Below, piece after piece: positions 1-7,609 of a stretch of 64,000 nucleotides of DNA. The notes beneath the pieces are model-generated. The model saw only the letters and a program-made list of their open reading frames with translations, searched no databases and was not told the DNA's origin. Location: the NCBI RefSeq assembly GCF_032163395.1, contig NZ_CP119968.1, positions 3,002,001-3,066,000 on the forward strand. Reading direction: 5' to 3'. Within the stretch, counting starts at the first letter, position 1, and each line of letters starts with the position of its first letter. This stretch comes from Gloeocapsopsis dulcis (GTDB lineage: Bacteria; Cyanobacteriota; Cyanobacteriia; Cyanobacteriales; Chroococcidiopsidaceae). The translations under genes were made by a program, and so were the position numbers.

Positions 1-473
1 AATAAGCAAAAATTAGAGAAAATATGACCCCAATCGGGAAGTTCTCTTGGTTGTGAAAAGTTAGCTTCTGGAAGTGCTGCTAAGGCTTGGGAATAGGTAT
101 CAGGTAAGCTACTATCCGAAACAGGAGATAAATCGGCGATCGCTGCACTAATTTGCCCTCTACCGCTGACTAAGTCGCAACCAAACATTGGCAAATTGTA
201 TTCTGGGCGGGGAAACATGACACAATGTAGAATATCGAGCGTTGTCCCTACTTTGGCAAGTTCGAGGTGCATTTTGCGAAACTGCGGCGTTTGATAGCAG
301 CGATTTTCGATGGTGAGTTTTTCTCCTTCTAATTTTCCTTCCACATAGCCAAACTCATGTGGTAACTGGTAAGGAGAAAGTTCTAAGCGCTGCCAAATTG
401 ACTCAATACTATCAGCCAATTGATGAATTAGGGGATGTTGTTGCGATCGTAGCGAGTAGGTAGTGGATGTCAT
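1..473 (-). CDS. pcyA: Phycocyanobilin:ferredoxin oxidoreductase, 5' part (runs off the left edge)
   Basis: The minus strand reads from an ATG at 471-473 into the window edge without a stop, giving about 157 residues of a protein that is normally about 245. The reading ([10 protein letters not shown]..., later [13 protein letters not shown] and [12 protein letters not shown]) resembles PcyA as I know it. The family reduces biliverdin IXalpha with four electrons from ferredoxin to phycocyanobilin, the chromophore of phycobilisomes and phytochromes, in the cytoplasm. The C-terminal part lies outside the window, so completeness cannot be judged. No partner gene is visible here; maf follows on the same strand about 120 bases upstream. 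Confidence 0.88.
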   Translation of the reverse strand, partial: MTSTTYSLRSQQHPLIHQLADSIESIWQRLELSPYQLPHEFGYVEGKLEGEKLTIENRCYQTPQFRKMHLELAKVGTTLDILHCVMFPRPEYNLPMFGCDLVSGRGQISAAIADLSPVSDSSLPDTYSQALAALPEANFSQPRELPDWGHIFSNFCL

Positions 474-599
474 AAAACAACACTTGCGAACTAGTTGTTT
501 TAACTAGATTACCGCTAGTAGTAGTGCTGTTCGCACAAAAGTAAATTTATGAAACAACTTCTTGCTGAATGATACCAGGTTTCTGTTTTGTGGATTGCA

Positions 600-1190
600 C
601 TAGAGCCAAAAATCTGTGATATCGTAGCCTAAATCACTCAACATCTGGCGCAGTAGCGGTAAACTCAAACCAATCACGTTGGTGTGACAGCCTTCTAACT
701 TTTCCACAAATAAACCACCTTTACCTTCTAACGCAAAGGCACCTGCACATTTAAGAGGTTCTCCTGTCGCTACGTAGGCTTCAATTTGGCGATCGCTTGC
801 ATTGGCAAAGTAAACTCGCGTGATTTGGCAGCGTACCAGGGTATGCTGTTGCTGTAGGTCAATTAAAGCGTGACCTGTGTACAGTTCACCGACATGACCC
901 CGCATTTTCTGCCAACGGGCGATCGCTTCTTCGGTATTAACTGGTTTACCGTGAATCTCGCCGTTAATTAATAAAACAGAATCGCACCCCATAATCAGCA
1001 CAGAATCAAATTGAGGTGCAACCGTTTCAGCTTTACTTCGGGCTAAAGTTTTGACTAACAACCGAGGATCGCGTTCTTGAATTTGAGATTCATCGAAGTT
1101 ACTAGGGGAAATTGTAGGCTCAATTCCTACGCTTTGTAACAAACGACGTCGCGCTGGGGAAGCAGAAGCAAGAACAAATTGCATAGCCAT
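600..1190 (-). CDS. maf: Maf/YhdE-type nucleoside triphosphate pyrophosphatase
   Basis: The 196-residue protein opens with the Maf signature [14 protein letters not shown] and carries [16 protein letters not shown] in the middle, the metal and substrate-binding region, with a [23 protein letters not shown] block near the end. Maf proteins hydrolyse canonical or modified NTPs such as dTTP and UTP to the monophosphate, as house-cleaning enzymes. The length is normal. The start is either the ATG at 1190 or the in-frame ATG two codons later; both precede the conserved segment. The 5' flank carries a TTTTGAG repeat tract. It is followed upstream by the PsbP-like gene on the same strand, without clear operon spacing. 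Confidence 0.9.
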   Translation of the reverse strand: MAMQFVLASASPARRRLLQSVGIEPTISPSNFDESQIQERDPRLLVKTLARSKAETVAPQFDSVLIMGCDSVLLINGEIHGKPVNTEEAIARWQKMRGHVGELYTGHALIDLQQQHTLVRCQITRVYFANASDRQIEAYVATGEPLKCAGAFALEGKGGLFVEKLEGCHTNVIGLSLPLLRQMLSDLGYDITDFWL

Positions 1191-1197
1191 TTAGAGA

Positions 1198-1230
1198 GTT
1201 TTGAGTTTTGAGTTTTGAATTTTGAGTTTT
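1198..1230. repeat. TTTTGAG heptamer tandem repeat (STRR type)
   Basis: About four imperfect copies of TTTTGAG/TTTTGAA sit between maf and the psbP-like gene. The same heptamer recurs at 15686-15720 and, in inverse orientation, at 28675-28704. Short tandem heptamer repeats are common between genes in cyanobacteria; I attach no function. Confidence 0.8.
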
Positions 1231-1336
1231 AGACAACTCTTAAACCTTCTTCACTCTTGAGTTAACACCCGTAATGCATAAAGAACTCATAACTCCACCC
1301 AGAGGGCGGTGAGGGGCTAGGAGAACGTTAGAGATA

Positions 1337-1879
1337 CTAATAAACTGTAAAAGATTTGACGACTACATCTAGTGTGGGTTTGCCTTTTGTCCAACGTCGT
1401 TCGGGGGTAGAGGCGTTGAAGGTAAATAGCTTACCACGACTGACGGCAACACTAGCTAGGTTATGGCGTTGTTGTTGATTGGGAAGTTTGACTGTGTACT
1501 CTAAAAGGTAGTACGTTTTTGTATCTGTTTCCAATTTTGCAGCATTAACTAACTCGGCTTCTCGCCCAGAGTCAACAGGGGCGATCGCACTTTTACCAAG
1601 TTTGTAGCCTACTTCACTGGGATTTCCCAAATCAGCTAAAGTTTTGCCTTGAGGAACATCACTAATAACGACAGAAACATTTTCAGTTGTTTCAATTAGA
1701 TCGTGAAGTACGACATCAGGACCATTCGATACATTAACAGGAACCCACCCATTCGGATACAAAAACTCATATCCATCGGTACTATCAACATAACTTTTCA
1801 AGCCAGAAACGGCGGATGTACAGCTTGTTAGAGTAACGCTAATAGCGATTAATAAAATGACTAAAGTTCGTCTTAACAT
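1337..1879 (-). CDS. PsbP-like lipoprotein (CyanoP), photosystem II associated
   Basis: The 180-residue protein has a lipoprotein signal: basic MLRR, a hydrophobic stretch and the lipobox LTSC with the cysteine at residue 20. The PsbP fold follows: YVDSTDGYEFLYPNGWVPV, then DLGNPSEVGYKL and the terminal VVVKSFTVY. In cyanobacteria this protein binds the lumenal side of photosystem II, probably during assembly rather than in the mature oxygen-evolving complex. Length matches the family (about 180). The ATG at 1879 is preceded by AGAGAAAA. Confidence in the family is high; the exact role is from family knowledge. Confidence 0.88.
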   Translation of the reverse strand: MLRRTLVILLIAISVTLTSCTSAVSGLKSYVDSTDGYEFLYPNGWVPVNVSNGPDVVLHDLIETTENVSVVISDVPQGKTLADLGNPSEVGYKLGKSAIAPVDSGREAELVNAAKLETDTKTYYLLEYTVKLPNQQQRHNLASVAVSRGKLFTFNASTPERRWTKGKPTLDVVVKSFTVY

Positions 1880-2059
1880 TTTTCTCTAAGCTTTTTAGTG
1901 ATAAGTTGATTGAAAAAAATCTAGGTAGCAAAAATACACTAAACCGATAGCGAAAAGTAAAATATAACTAATGCAATTTCAATTATCTCACCTTGGGATA
2001 CTCACTTTGATGGCTATTGCTTGTCAAGATGAGATGAAAACTTGATTGGGAATACATGT

Positions 2060-2698
2060 ATGCTGACAACAGCAGAAATGCGCTGGTTTAATCCTGGTAA
2101 GCTACCGGAAGGCGTCTTACAATGGTTTGAGCAAGATCAACTAGGATATTTAGCACCAGCGGAGGAACGTGAGGACATCTACTTATATGTTCCTGAGAGT
2201 GAGTTTGTGGGAATCAAACTGCGGCAGGGAAGATTAGAAATCAAATGGCGCAAAGCTGAGTTAGGTGATTTGCAATTCGGTAAAGTTACAGGTAAAACCG
2301 AAAAGTGGGCAAAGTGGCTGTGTGAAGATGCGAGTAATGAAAGCTTTCAACCTCAAGATGTTATGGGTAAAAAAGCTTGGGTGAGTCTTAAAAAGATGCG
2401 TACGCAACGAAAGTATCGAATTTCTCCCGAACAAACAATAGTTGCAATTTCGGTTAATGATTCAAGCGATTGCGCAGAGTGCAGCGCCGGAGGCGATCGC
2501 ACTTGTAGTGTAGAAATAACGCAGCTAGAGATTAATAGTAATCCCTGGTGGAGTTTGGCTTTTGAAGCTTCTATTATTGATGAATCTCCACTGGCTAATC
2601 TCAAATGTGTAGCAGAATGGATTTTTGAGAATTATCCTGGAGAACTACAAATAGAGAATTCTTATGCTTATCCTACTTGGTTGGATATTGTTGTTTAG
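2060..2698 (+). CDS. Conserved cyanobacterial protein of unknown function with a repeat inserted in its reading frame
   Basis: The ORF is open from a TTG at 2042, but the ATG at 2060 (MLTTAEMRWF) is the better start, giving 212 residues. It has no signal peptide or membrane segment and is rich in acidic and aromatic residues; the EREDIYLYVPESEFVGIKLR and LEIKWRKAEL strands suggest a beta-rich ligand-binding fold, loosely like CYTH proteins (weak inference). Residues about 136-149 (SDCAECSAGGDRTC) are encoded by a copy of a 37-bp HIP1-containing intergenic repeat, so this cysteine-rich stretch is probably not ancestral. It stands alone between two minus-strand genes. Confidence 0.75.
   Translation: MLTTAEMRWFNPGKLPEGVLQWFEQDQLGYLAPAEEREDIYLYVPESEFVGIKLRQGRLEIKWRKAELGDLQFGKVTGKTEKWAKWLCEDASNESFQPQDVMGKKAWVSLKKMRTQRKYRISPEQTIVAISVNDSSDCAECSAGGDRTCSVEITQLEINSNPWWSLAFEASIIDESPLANLKCVAEWIFENYPGELQIENSYAYPTWLDIVV
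2466..2502. repeat. 37-bp HIP1-ended repeat inside a coding sequence
   Basis: The segment begins GCGATTGCG and ends GGCGATCGCAC. It aligns over its whole length with 37-bp copies at 32936-32972, 33191-33227 and 33971-34007, which lie between genes. Here it lies inside the gene at 2060-2698 and keeps the frame open. Confidence 0.75.
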
Positions 2699-2704
2699 TA
2701 AAAT

Positions 2705-2740
2705 AGCCGCTGTTTTTGGAGATGTAGACGTATAGCGGCT
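2705..2740. terminator. Possible bidirectional terminator hairpin
   Basis: AGCCGCT at 2705-2711 pairs with AGCGGCT at 2734-2740 across a 22-base loop, between two converging genes. There is no strong T run, so it is a modest candidate. Confidence 0.4.
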
Positions 2741-2759
2741 TGCCATAGGCTACCCACTA

Positions 2760-3635
2760 TTACTTTTCAACGAAGGTTACATCAAGTAGATCTGCTTGAA
2801 AAACAATTTTATTATTACGTTGTTTGATTAAATCACTCAATTTCAATTCCATACTATTACCAACAACAACGCGATCATTTTCATTGCGCGAACCTGAAGA
2901 AATTAAGATCAGCCAATCTTTTAAGTTTCCCTCAAAACCTTTATCAACAGCTTTTAGGTAGTCAATACACCGTCGGAATAATTTAGGTAAGATGAGTTGT
3001 CCATTAGGTGCAGTAATTGAATTTTTATCTTCTAACTCAAATTCATTCGTCATATCTTCCGCCCAAATACCTAATTTATCTGTTTTTGCTTTTGCCGCTG
3101 CTTTACGAAGTAACTCACGATGTATTAAGGGTGTAGAGGTATATACTGTGTAATAGGCATTACCTTCCCGAAGCATTTGGTAATTAATTGTTTTTTTTAG
3201 TCGTTTTTCCTCGACTTGAACCCAGTCTGCATCCTTTAGTTGTGCTGCATCTTTCTCCAGAAAAATATAGGAAACAGGGCGACCATTCGCATCAGCAGCT
3301 TTTGATAAAATTGCTCCAGGTACGCTATCTGGATTAGCAGACTCAACGCGGTTTCCTGCGAAAACGATATTTTTGAAACCCATCCAATCTAGAAGACGAT
3401 CGCGCGTGTCTTCACCTAAAATTTGGGCATCTTTACCATAATGAACTTCGGGTGCATCAATGCTTTCAAACCTTAGTTGTACGCTGCGATCGCGTGAAAG
3501 TTCAATGCGATAACTGCGATGGAGTTCATCATACAAATCTGGATTATCAGCAATAAATCTAACTGAATCACCATCAGGTTGTTTACCCGTAATGACAAAG
3601 TTACCTTTGATGACACGATAAAATGGTGCTGACAT
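2760..3635 (-). CDS. Staphylococcal-nuclease-like (TNase) domain protein
   Basis: With the ATG at 3635 (MSAPFYRVIKG) the protein has 291 residues. The N-terminal half looks like a thermonuclease OB-fold: GDSVRFIADNP, then VQLRFESIDAPEVHY (the R-x-x-x-I-D-A-P-E metal/active-site segment) and later DKLGIWAEDM. The usual family region is about 150 residues; here loops are expanded and a C-terminal extension of about 90 residues has no obvious match. No signal peptide is seen, so it may be cytoplasmic. An alternative start at 3656 adds seven residues. Nuclease activity is inferred from the family only. The neighbour at 3730 is a small membrane protein on the same strand. Confidence 0.7.
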   Translation of the reverse strand: MSAPFYRVIKGNFVITGKQPDGDSVRFIADNPDLYDELHRSYRIELSRDRSVQLRFESIDAPEVHYGKDAQILGEDTRDRLLDWMGFKNIVFAGNRVESANPDSVPGAILSKAADANGRPVSYIFLEKDAAQLKDADWVQVEEKRLKKTINYQMLREGNAYYTVYTSTPLIHRELLRKAAAKAKTDKLGIWAEDMTNEFELEDKNSITAPNGQLILPKLFRRCIDYLKAVDKGFEGNLKDWLILISSGSRNENDRVVVGNSMELKLSDLIKQRNNKIVFQADLLDVTFVEK

Positions 3636-3729
3636 AAGAAGGTATCCTAAACACAACTACTTCTTTCATCAAAAGCTCTTTACTATTTTCGTATATTTAT
3701 AATTTAATTTTATAATTATTAACTTGACG

Positions 3730-4041
3730 TTATCTTAGTTTAATCGCAATTACTTTAAAAATTTTGAACAGGAAGATAATTTTTATACAAACAATAACTA
3801 TATCAATAAAAAATACATGAAAATGAATTTGTATTAGATGTTCCCAAATCGAGGTAAAACGAGTTTTCCAAGGAAAAAAAGGTGGATAATATGCTTGATT
3901 TTGAATAATAAATGGGAATGGTAAACCTAACTTAACCTCAGCTAGTTCTAGCTGACTGTCAACCATTACAGGTAAACAAGTAGATGCAAGAACCAATATA
4001 GTACTTAATACGATTGCAACAACTGTAACAGGTTGCTTCAT
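3730..4041 (-). CDS. Small hypothetical membrane protein
   Basis: The 103-residue ORF has a hydrophobic N-terminus (VTVVAIVLSTILVLASTCLPVM, signal peptide or membrane anchor) and a second very hydrophobic segment near the C-terminus (HVFFIDIVIVCIKIIFLFKIF). The local base composition is AT-rich. I recognise no family. It has an ATG start but no independent proof of expression. Confidence 0.45.
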   Translation of the reverse strand: MKQPVTVVAIVLSTILVLASTCLPVMVDSQLELAEVKLGLPFPFIIQNQAYYPPFFPWKTRFTSIWEHLIQIHFHVFFIDIVIVCIKIIFLFKIFKVIAIKLR

Positions 4042-4086
4042 AAAAGTCCCGCATTTTTAGAAGAAATGCTAGCTAATTGCCAACTG

Positions 4087-4872
4087 CTAATCGCTTCTTT
4101 GACTAAGATGTAACTTATTCGCGGTTCTCAAAATTTGTCCTGCTAACACAGCCGCACCAAAGCCATTATCAATATTTACCACTCCAACTCCCGCGGCACA
4201 AGAGTTGAGCATTGTCAAGAGAGGTGCTAATCCACCAAAACTTGCACCATAACCGATACTTGTGGGAACTGCAATCACTGGACAATCGGCTAAACCTGCA
4301 ACGACACTCGGTAACGCACCTTCCATTCCCGCGACGACAATTAAGACATCTGCTGACTCAACTACATGGCGATTATTTAGCAAGCGGTGAATTCCGGCAA
4401 CACCGACATCCCATAACCTTTCAACGCGAAAGCCGGAAAGTTCAGCAGTGACAGCAGCTTCTTCTGCTACGGGTAAATCGGCAGTACCAGCCGAAAGAAT
4501 ACCAATTGTACCAGGATATTGAGGTTCTATTGTAGTAGTAATTGCACAAATTCGCGCCATTGCATAGTAATGCAAATCTGGCACTTTTTCTTGTAGTTGT
4601 GCATAAACTTCTGGTTCAATCCGCGTCGCCATGACGACAGAACCGCGATCGCGCATTGCGATCATAATTTGGGCGATTTGATCGGGTGTTTTCCCTGGTC
4701 CCCAAATGACTTCGGGAAAACCTGTGCGTAAACGGCGATGATGATCGACACGCGCAAAATCACCAACAGGTTCGTAGTTTAAGTGTTTGAGCTTATCTAA
4801 AGCTTCTACTGGATTAACTTCACCAGCAGCAACAGATTCTAAGAGCGATCGCAAAGCTTCGGGTTGTGTCAC
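4087..4872 (-). CDS. larB: Nickel-pincer cofactor biosynthesis protein LarB (CpmA-like)
   Basis: The best start is the GTG at 4872 (TQPEALRSLLESVA), giving 261 residues; an upstream TTG adds ten doubtful ones. Visible family landmarks are GDFARVDHHRRLRTGFPEVI, an AIR-carboxylase-like core with GILSAGTADLPVAEEA, VVVAGMEGALPSVVAGL and the closing NIDNGFGAAVLAGQI. LarB carboxylates and cleaves nicotinate adenine dinucleotide to the biscarboxylated mononucleotide in nickel-pincer nucleotide synthesis; the cyanobacterial homologue was also named circadian phase modifier CpmA. No larC or larE lies in this window, so the pathway link is from family knowledge. Confidence 0.88.
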   Translation of the reverse strand: MTQPEALRSLLESVAAGEVNPVEALDKLKHLNYEPVGDFARVDHHRRLRTGFPEVIWGPGKTPDQIAQIMIAMRDRGSVVMATRIEPEVYAQLQEKVPDLHYYAMARICAITTTIEPQYPGTIGILSAGTADLPVAEEAAVTAELSGFRVERLWDVGVAGIHRLLNNRHVVESADVLIVVAGMEGALPSVVAGLADCPVIAVPTSIGYGASFGGLAPLLTMLNSCAAGVGVVNIDNGFGAAVLAGQILRTANKLHLSQRSD

Positions 4873-5040
4873 TTTAAAATCAAATAATAGCAGTATTCTC
4901 AATGTACTAAATTAAACGTAAATATTTAAACTTATAGCTATTACGTTTAGATTGTGAATATCAAAAGAACGAACTACAGAGACGCAGAGCGCGCAGAGGA
5001 AAGGAAAGAGTTAATTTTGTTCACATATTACATTATACAT

Positions 5041-6843
5041 TCAATTGTCTTCTACTTTTAGTTCATACTTATTCCACAGTGTACCGCTAAGTGAACCGAG
5101 GGCTGAGTATTTTACGCCTTGAATGCGATCGCGAATTGCAGCAATTGAGAGTGGATTAACTAAATAAATAAAAGGTAAATTTTCTTGAGCAATACGTTGT
5201 GTTTGTGCATAAATCTCTTTACGTTTAGCTTCATCAAATTCCTGCGCCCCTTGAATGTAAAGACGACCGATTTCTGCTTCCCAATCTGCTACTTCCCAAC
5301 CTATTAATGGTTCTTGTCCTGCTAAAGGCTTTTGATTAAAAGCATGCAATCCACCATCAGGTAGCCATGTATTTGCACCATCGTGGGGTTCAACAGTTCC
5401 AGAGACAAAACCTAAAAGATGACATTCCCAGTCAAGTGAATTAGAAAGCCGATCGACAAGTGTATTAAAATTCATTGGATTAAAATCAACTTGAATGCCA
5501 ATTCTACTTAAATCTTGTCTAATTTGCGCTCCCATTGCTACACGAGTTCTATTTTCCGCATTGGTAATGAGTGAAAAGCGGACGCGATTACCTTCAGCAT
5601 CTAGTAATTGACCTTTGGGATTATATTTAAATCCAGCATTTATTAATAATTCTCTTGCTTTGTCTTGATTGTATTCGTAAGTTTTTAAGCCTTGTTCAGG
5701 TGAAAGATAATAAGGACTTTGGGGGAAAATTGGTGAATCTTGAATCATCCCAACGCCACGAAACGCATTATTTAGCATTGTTTGTCGGTCGATTGCATGG
5801 GCAATCGCTTGGCGAAACTTTAATGTATTAAACCAACGCGATTTAATGGGATCAACGACAGGTTTTTCATTTTGTCTGCGTCCTTTGTTGAGATTAAAAG
5901 AAATAAAAGTTTGAGTAAATCTTGATCCTCCATTGTAGACGGTAAATCTTCCCCGCTTTTCCTCACGTTTCAGTAATGAAAAGTTTTCTGGTGAAACTTC
6001 AACGCTATCTAACCCTCGCGAACGAAATTGCATTACCATTGTGTCAGTTGATTCGATGATTTGCCAAACAACACGTTCTATATAAGGTAATTGATTTCCA
6101 AGGCTATCTTTACGCCAGTAGTAAGGATTGCGACGAAAAATAACACGTTGACCTGGGGTATAACTTTCAATTTTATATGGACCATTAACAATAACTTGGC
6201 TAGGCTCTGTGTTCGTTCCCCACATTGATAAAAATTGAGGTTTTCCTTCACTATCTTTAGTAGCAATAGATTTATATAATACGTGCTTTGGTAAAATTCC
6301 TACTTGATTGGTTGCACCTCCTGTTGTTGCACTTAAAAAAGGTGCAAAAGGTTCAGGTAGGAGAAATTCAACGCGGTGATCGTCTATTTTATTAACTTGA
6401 GGAAAAACTCCACTTTCACCAACTTTATAAATATCTTTCCAATCTGTAGGAATTGCTGGATTAGCAATAATATCTTGATAAGTAAAGACAACATCATCAG
6501 CAGTTAATGGTTCACCGTCAGACCATTGCAGATTTTCTCGGAGTGTAAAAACTATGCGCTTTTGATCGTTAGAGATTTTCCAAGATTCAGCTAGTGCTGG
6601 TTCAATTTCTGTTGTCATTGCATTAAGTGAAGTTAATCCTTCTGCGGTGAATAAAAATACGTGAGGAAACTCTTGATTAAATACATAGTTGAATGTTTTG
6701 GGATCGGCTAACGTACTCACAACCCATTGCGATCGTGCTGCCTCAGCTTTCAAATGCGGATGACAAGCCGTTAAGATAACTTGACATAGCAAGAAAAATA
6801 TTGCGAGAAAGGCAAACATCCAACGGCGAAGTGAAAAAACCAT
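5041..6843 (-). CDS. ABC transporter solute-binding lipoprotein, family 5 (peptide/nickel type), copy 1
   Basis: The start at 6843 (MVFSLRRWMFAFL) gives a compact lipoprotein signal with lipobox LTAC; the ATG at 6879 adds twelve hydrophobic residues and is less likely. The mature part is a family-5 binding protein of about 600 residues: SDGEPLTADDVVFTYQD, VNGPYKIESYTPGQRVIFRRNPYYW and FRQAIAHAIDRQTML are typical. The ligand is unknown. It is clearly paralogous to the protein at 7610-9385, with many matching blocks, and a decayed MNT/HEPN pair lies between them. An OppC-like permease at 28.7 kb could be a partner, but it is far away. Confidence 0.9.
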   Translation of the reverse strand: MVFSLRRWMFAFLAIFFLLCQVILTACHPHLKAEAARSQWVVSTLADPKTFNYVFNQEFPHVFLFTAEGLTSLNAMTTEIEPALAESWKISNDQKRIVFTLRENLQWSDGEPLTADDVVFTYQDIIANPAIPTDWKDIYKVGESGVFPQVNKIDDHRVEFLLPEPFAPFLSATTGGATNQVGILPKHVLYKSIATKDSEGKPQFLSMWGTNTEPSQVIVNGPYKIESYTPGQRVIFRRNPYYWRKDSLGNQLPYIERVVWQIIESTDTMVMQFRSRGLDSVEVSPENFSLLKREEKRGRFTVYNGGSRFTQTFISFNLNKGRRQNEKPVVDPIKSRWFNTLKFRQAIAHAIDRQTMLNNAFRGVGMIQDSPIFPQSPYYLSPEQGLKTYEYNQDKARELLINAGFKYNPKGQLLDAEGNRVRFSLITNAENRTRVAMGAQIRQDLSRIGIQVDFNPMNFNTLVDRLSNSLDWECHLLGFVSGTVEPHDGANTWLPDGGLHAFNQKPLAGQEPLIGWEVADWEAEIGRLYIQGAQEFDEAKRKEIYAQTQRIAQENLPFIYLVNPLSIAAIRDRIQGVKYSALGSLSGTLWNKYELKVEDN

Positions 6844-6889
6844 AAGGAAGAAATAGAATATTGAATAAGGATTGAACAATAAAACTTAT

Positions 6890-7186
6890 ATGCCAATTGT
6901 TAACGAACTTCTTCAGGAAAAGCGGCAAGAAATTTTACAAATTGCAGCGAAACACGGGGCTTATAACGTCCGTGTTTTTTTGGCTAAGTGGCACGTGGAG
7001 AAGATACAGCTGATAGCGATATAGATTTTTTGATAGATTGTAAGCTCTCATCATAGTCCATGGTTTCCCGCAAGTTTGATTATAGATCTAGAGGAGTTAC
7101 TGGGGCGAAAAGTAGATGTAGCTGAAATAGATAATCTACAACAATGCATTCGAGAACAAGTTTTACAAGAGGCAATACCTTTGTAA
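6890..7186 (+). pseudogene. Frameshifted MNT nucleotidyltransferase (MntA-like) remnant
   Basis: From ATG 6890 the reading MPIVNELLQEKRQEILQIAA then HGAYNVRVF matches the start of the intact MntA-like protein at 33323. The frame then breaks; the catalytic block continues in another frame as VARGEDTADSDIDFLID, and a third stretch gives DLEELLGRKVDVAEI and ends EAIPL with TAA at 7184-7186. At least two frameshifts are therefore present and the glycine-serine part of the GSx10DxD motif is damaged. No functional product is expected. Confidence 0.82.
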
Positions 7187-7497
7187 AGCAGCAAGTTTAT
7201 TTAGAAAATGTCTTTGAATGCATCAAACGTATAGAAGTATTTATGAAAACTGCAATGATTCAGAATGCAGTAATTCGCAACTTTGAAATCATGGGAGCAA
7301 CTAAACGAATAGCAGAAGATATTAAGCAAAAATATCCTGAAGTACCTTGGCGTGAAACTGTAGTATTCCGTAACATTCTAATTCATGATTATTTAAAGAT
7401 AAGTTTGATTAGAGTGTGGGATGTTATTGAAGAAGATTTATCTAAGCTCAAAAAACAAATCGAGTTGATTTTACAAGAGTTAGGAAAAGCACCATAA
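7183..7497 (+). pseudogene. HEPN (DUF86, HepT-like) toxin remnant that has lost its start codon
   Basis: The frame reads KQQVYLENVFECIKRIEVF, then PEVPWRETVVFRNILIHDYL, keeping the HEPN ribonuclease motif R-x4-H-x-Y. Compared with the intact homologue at 33610, about eight residues are missing after RIEVF. The homologous start GTG (overlapping the upstream stop as TTGTGA) is here GTA within TTGTAA, so the normal start is gone. An in-frame ATG at 7144 could in principle initiate, reading through the antitoxin region in another frame. I treat it as a decayed toxin beside a decayed antitoxin. Confidence 0.75.
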
Positions 7498-7609
7498 CCC
7501 TCTTTTCAAAAAACTAGAGAATTTTATGCGTGTAACTTCAGATGCAAGAAGTAAAATCATTTCCATGTTTTTTGAGCCGCGACTTCAGTCGCCAGGCTAT
7601 CAAGCGTCA

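Noticed and set aside
2353-2604. Minus-strand ORF inside the gene at 2060
   Set aside because: No homology-like motif; it covers the inserted repeat and is a shadow of the real gene.
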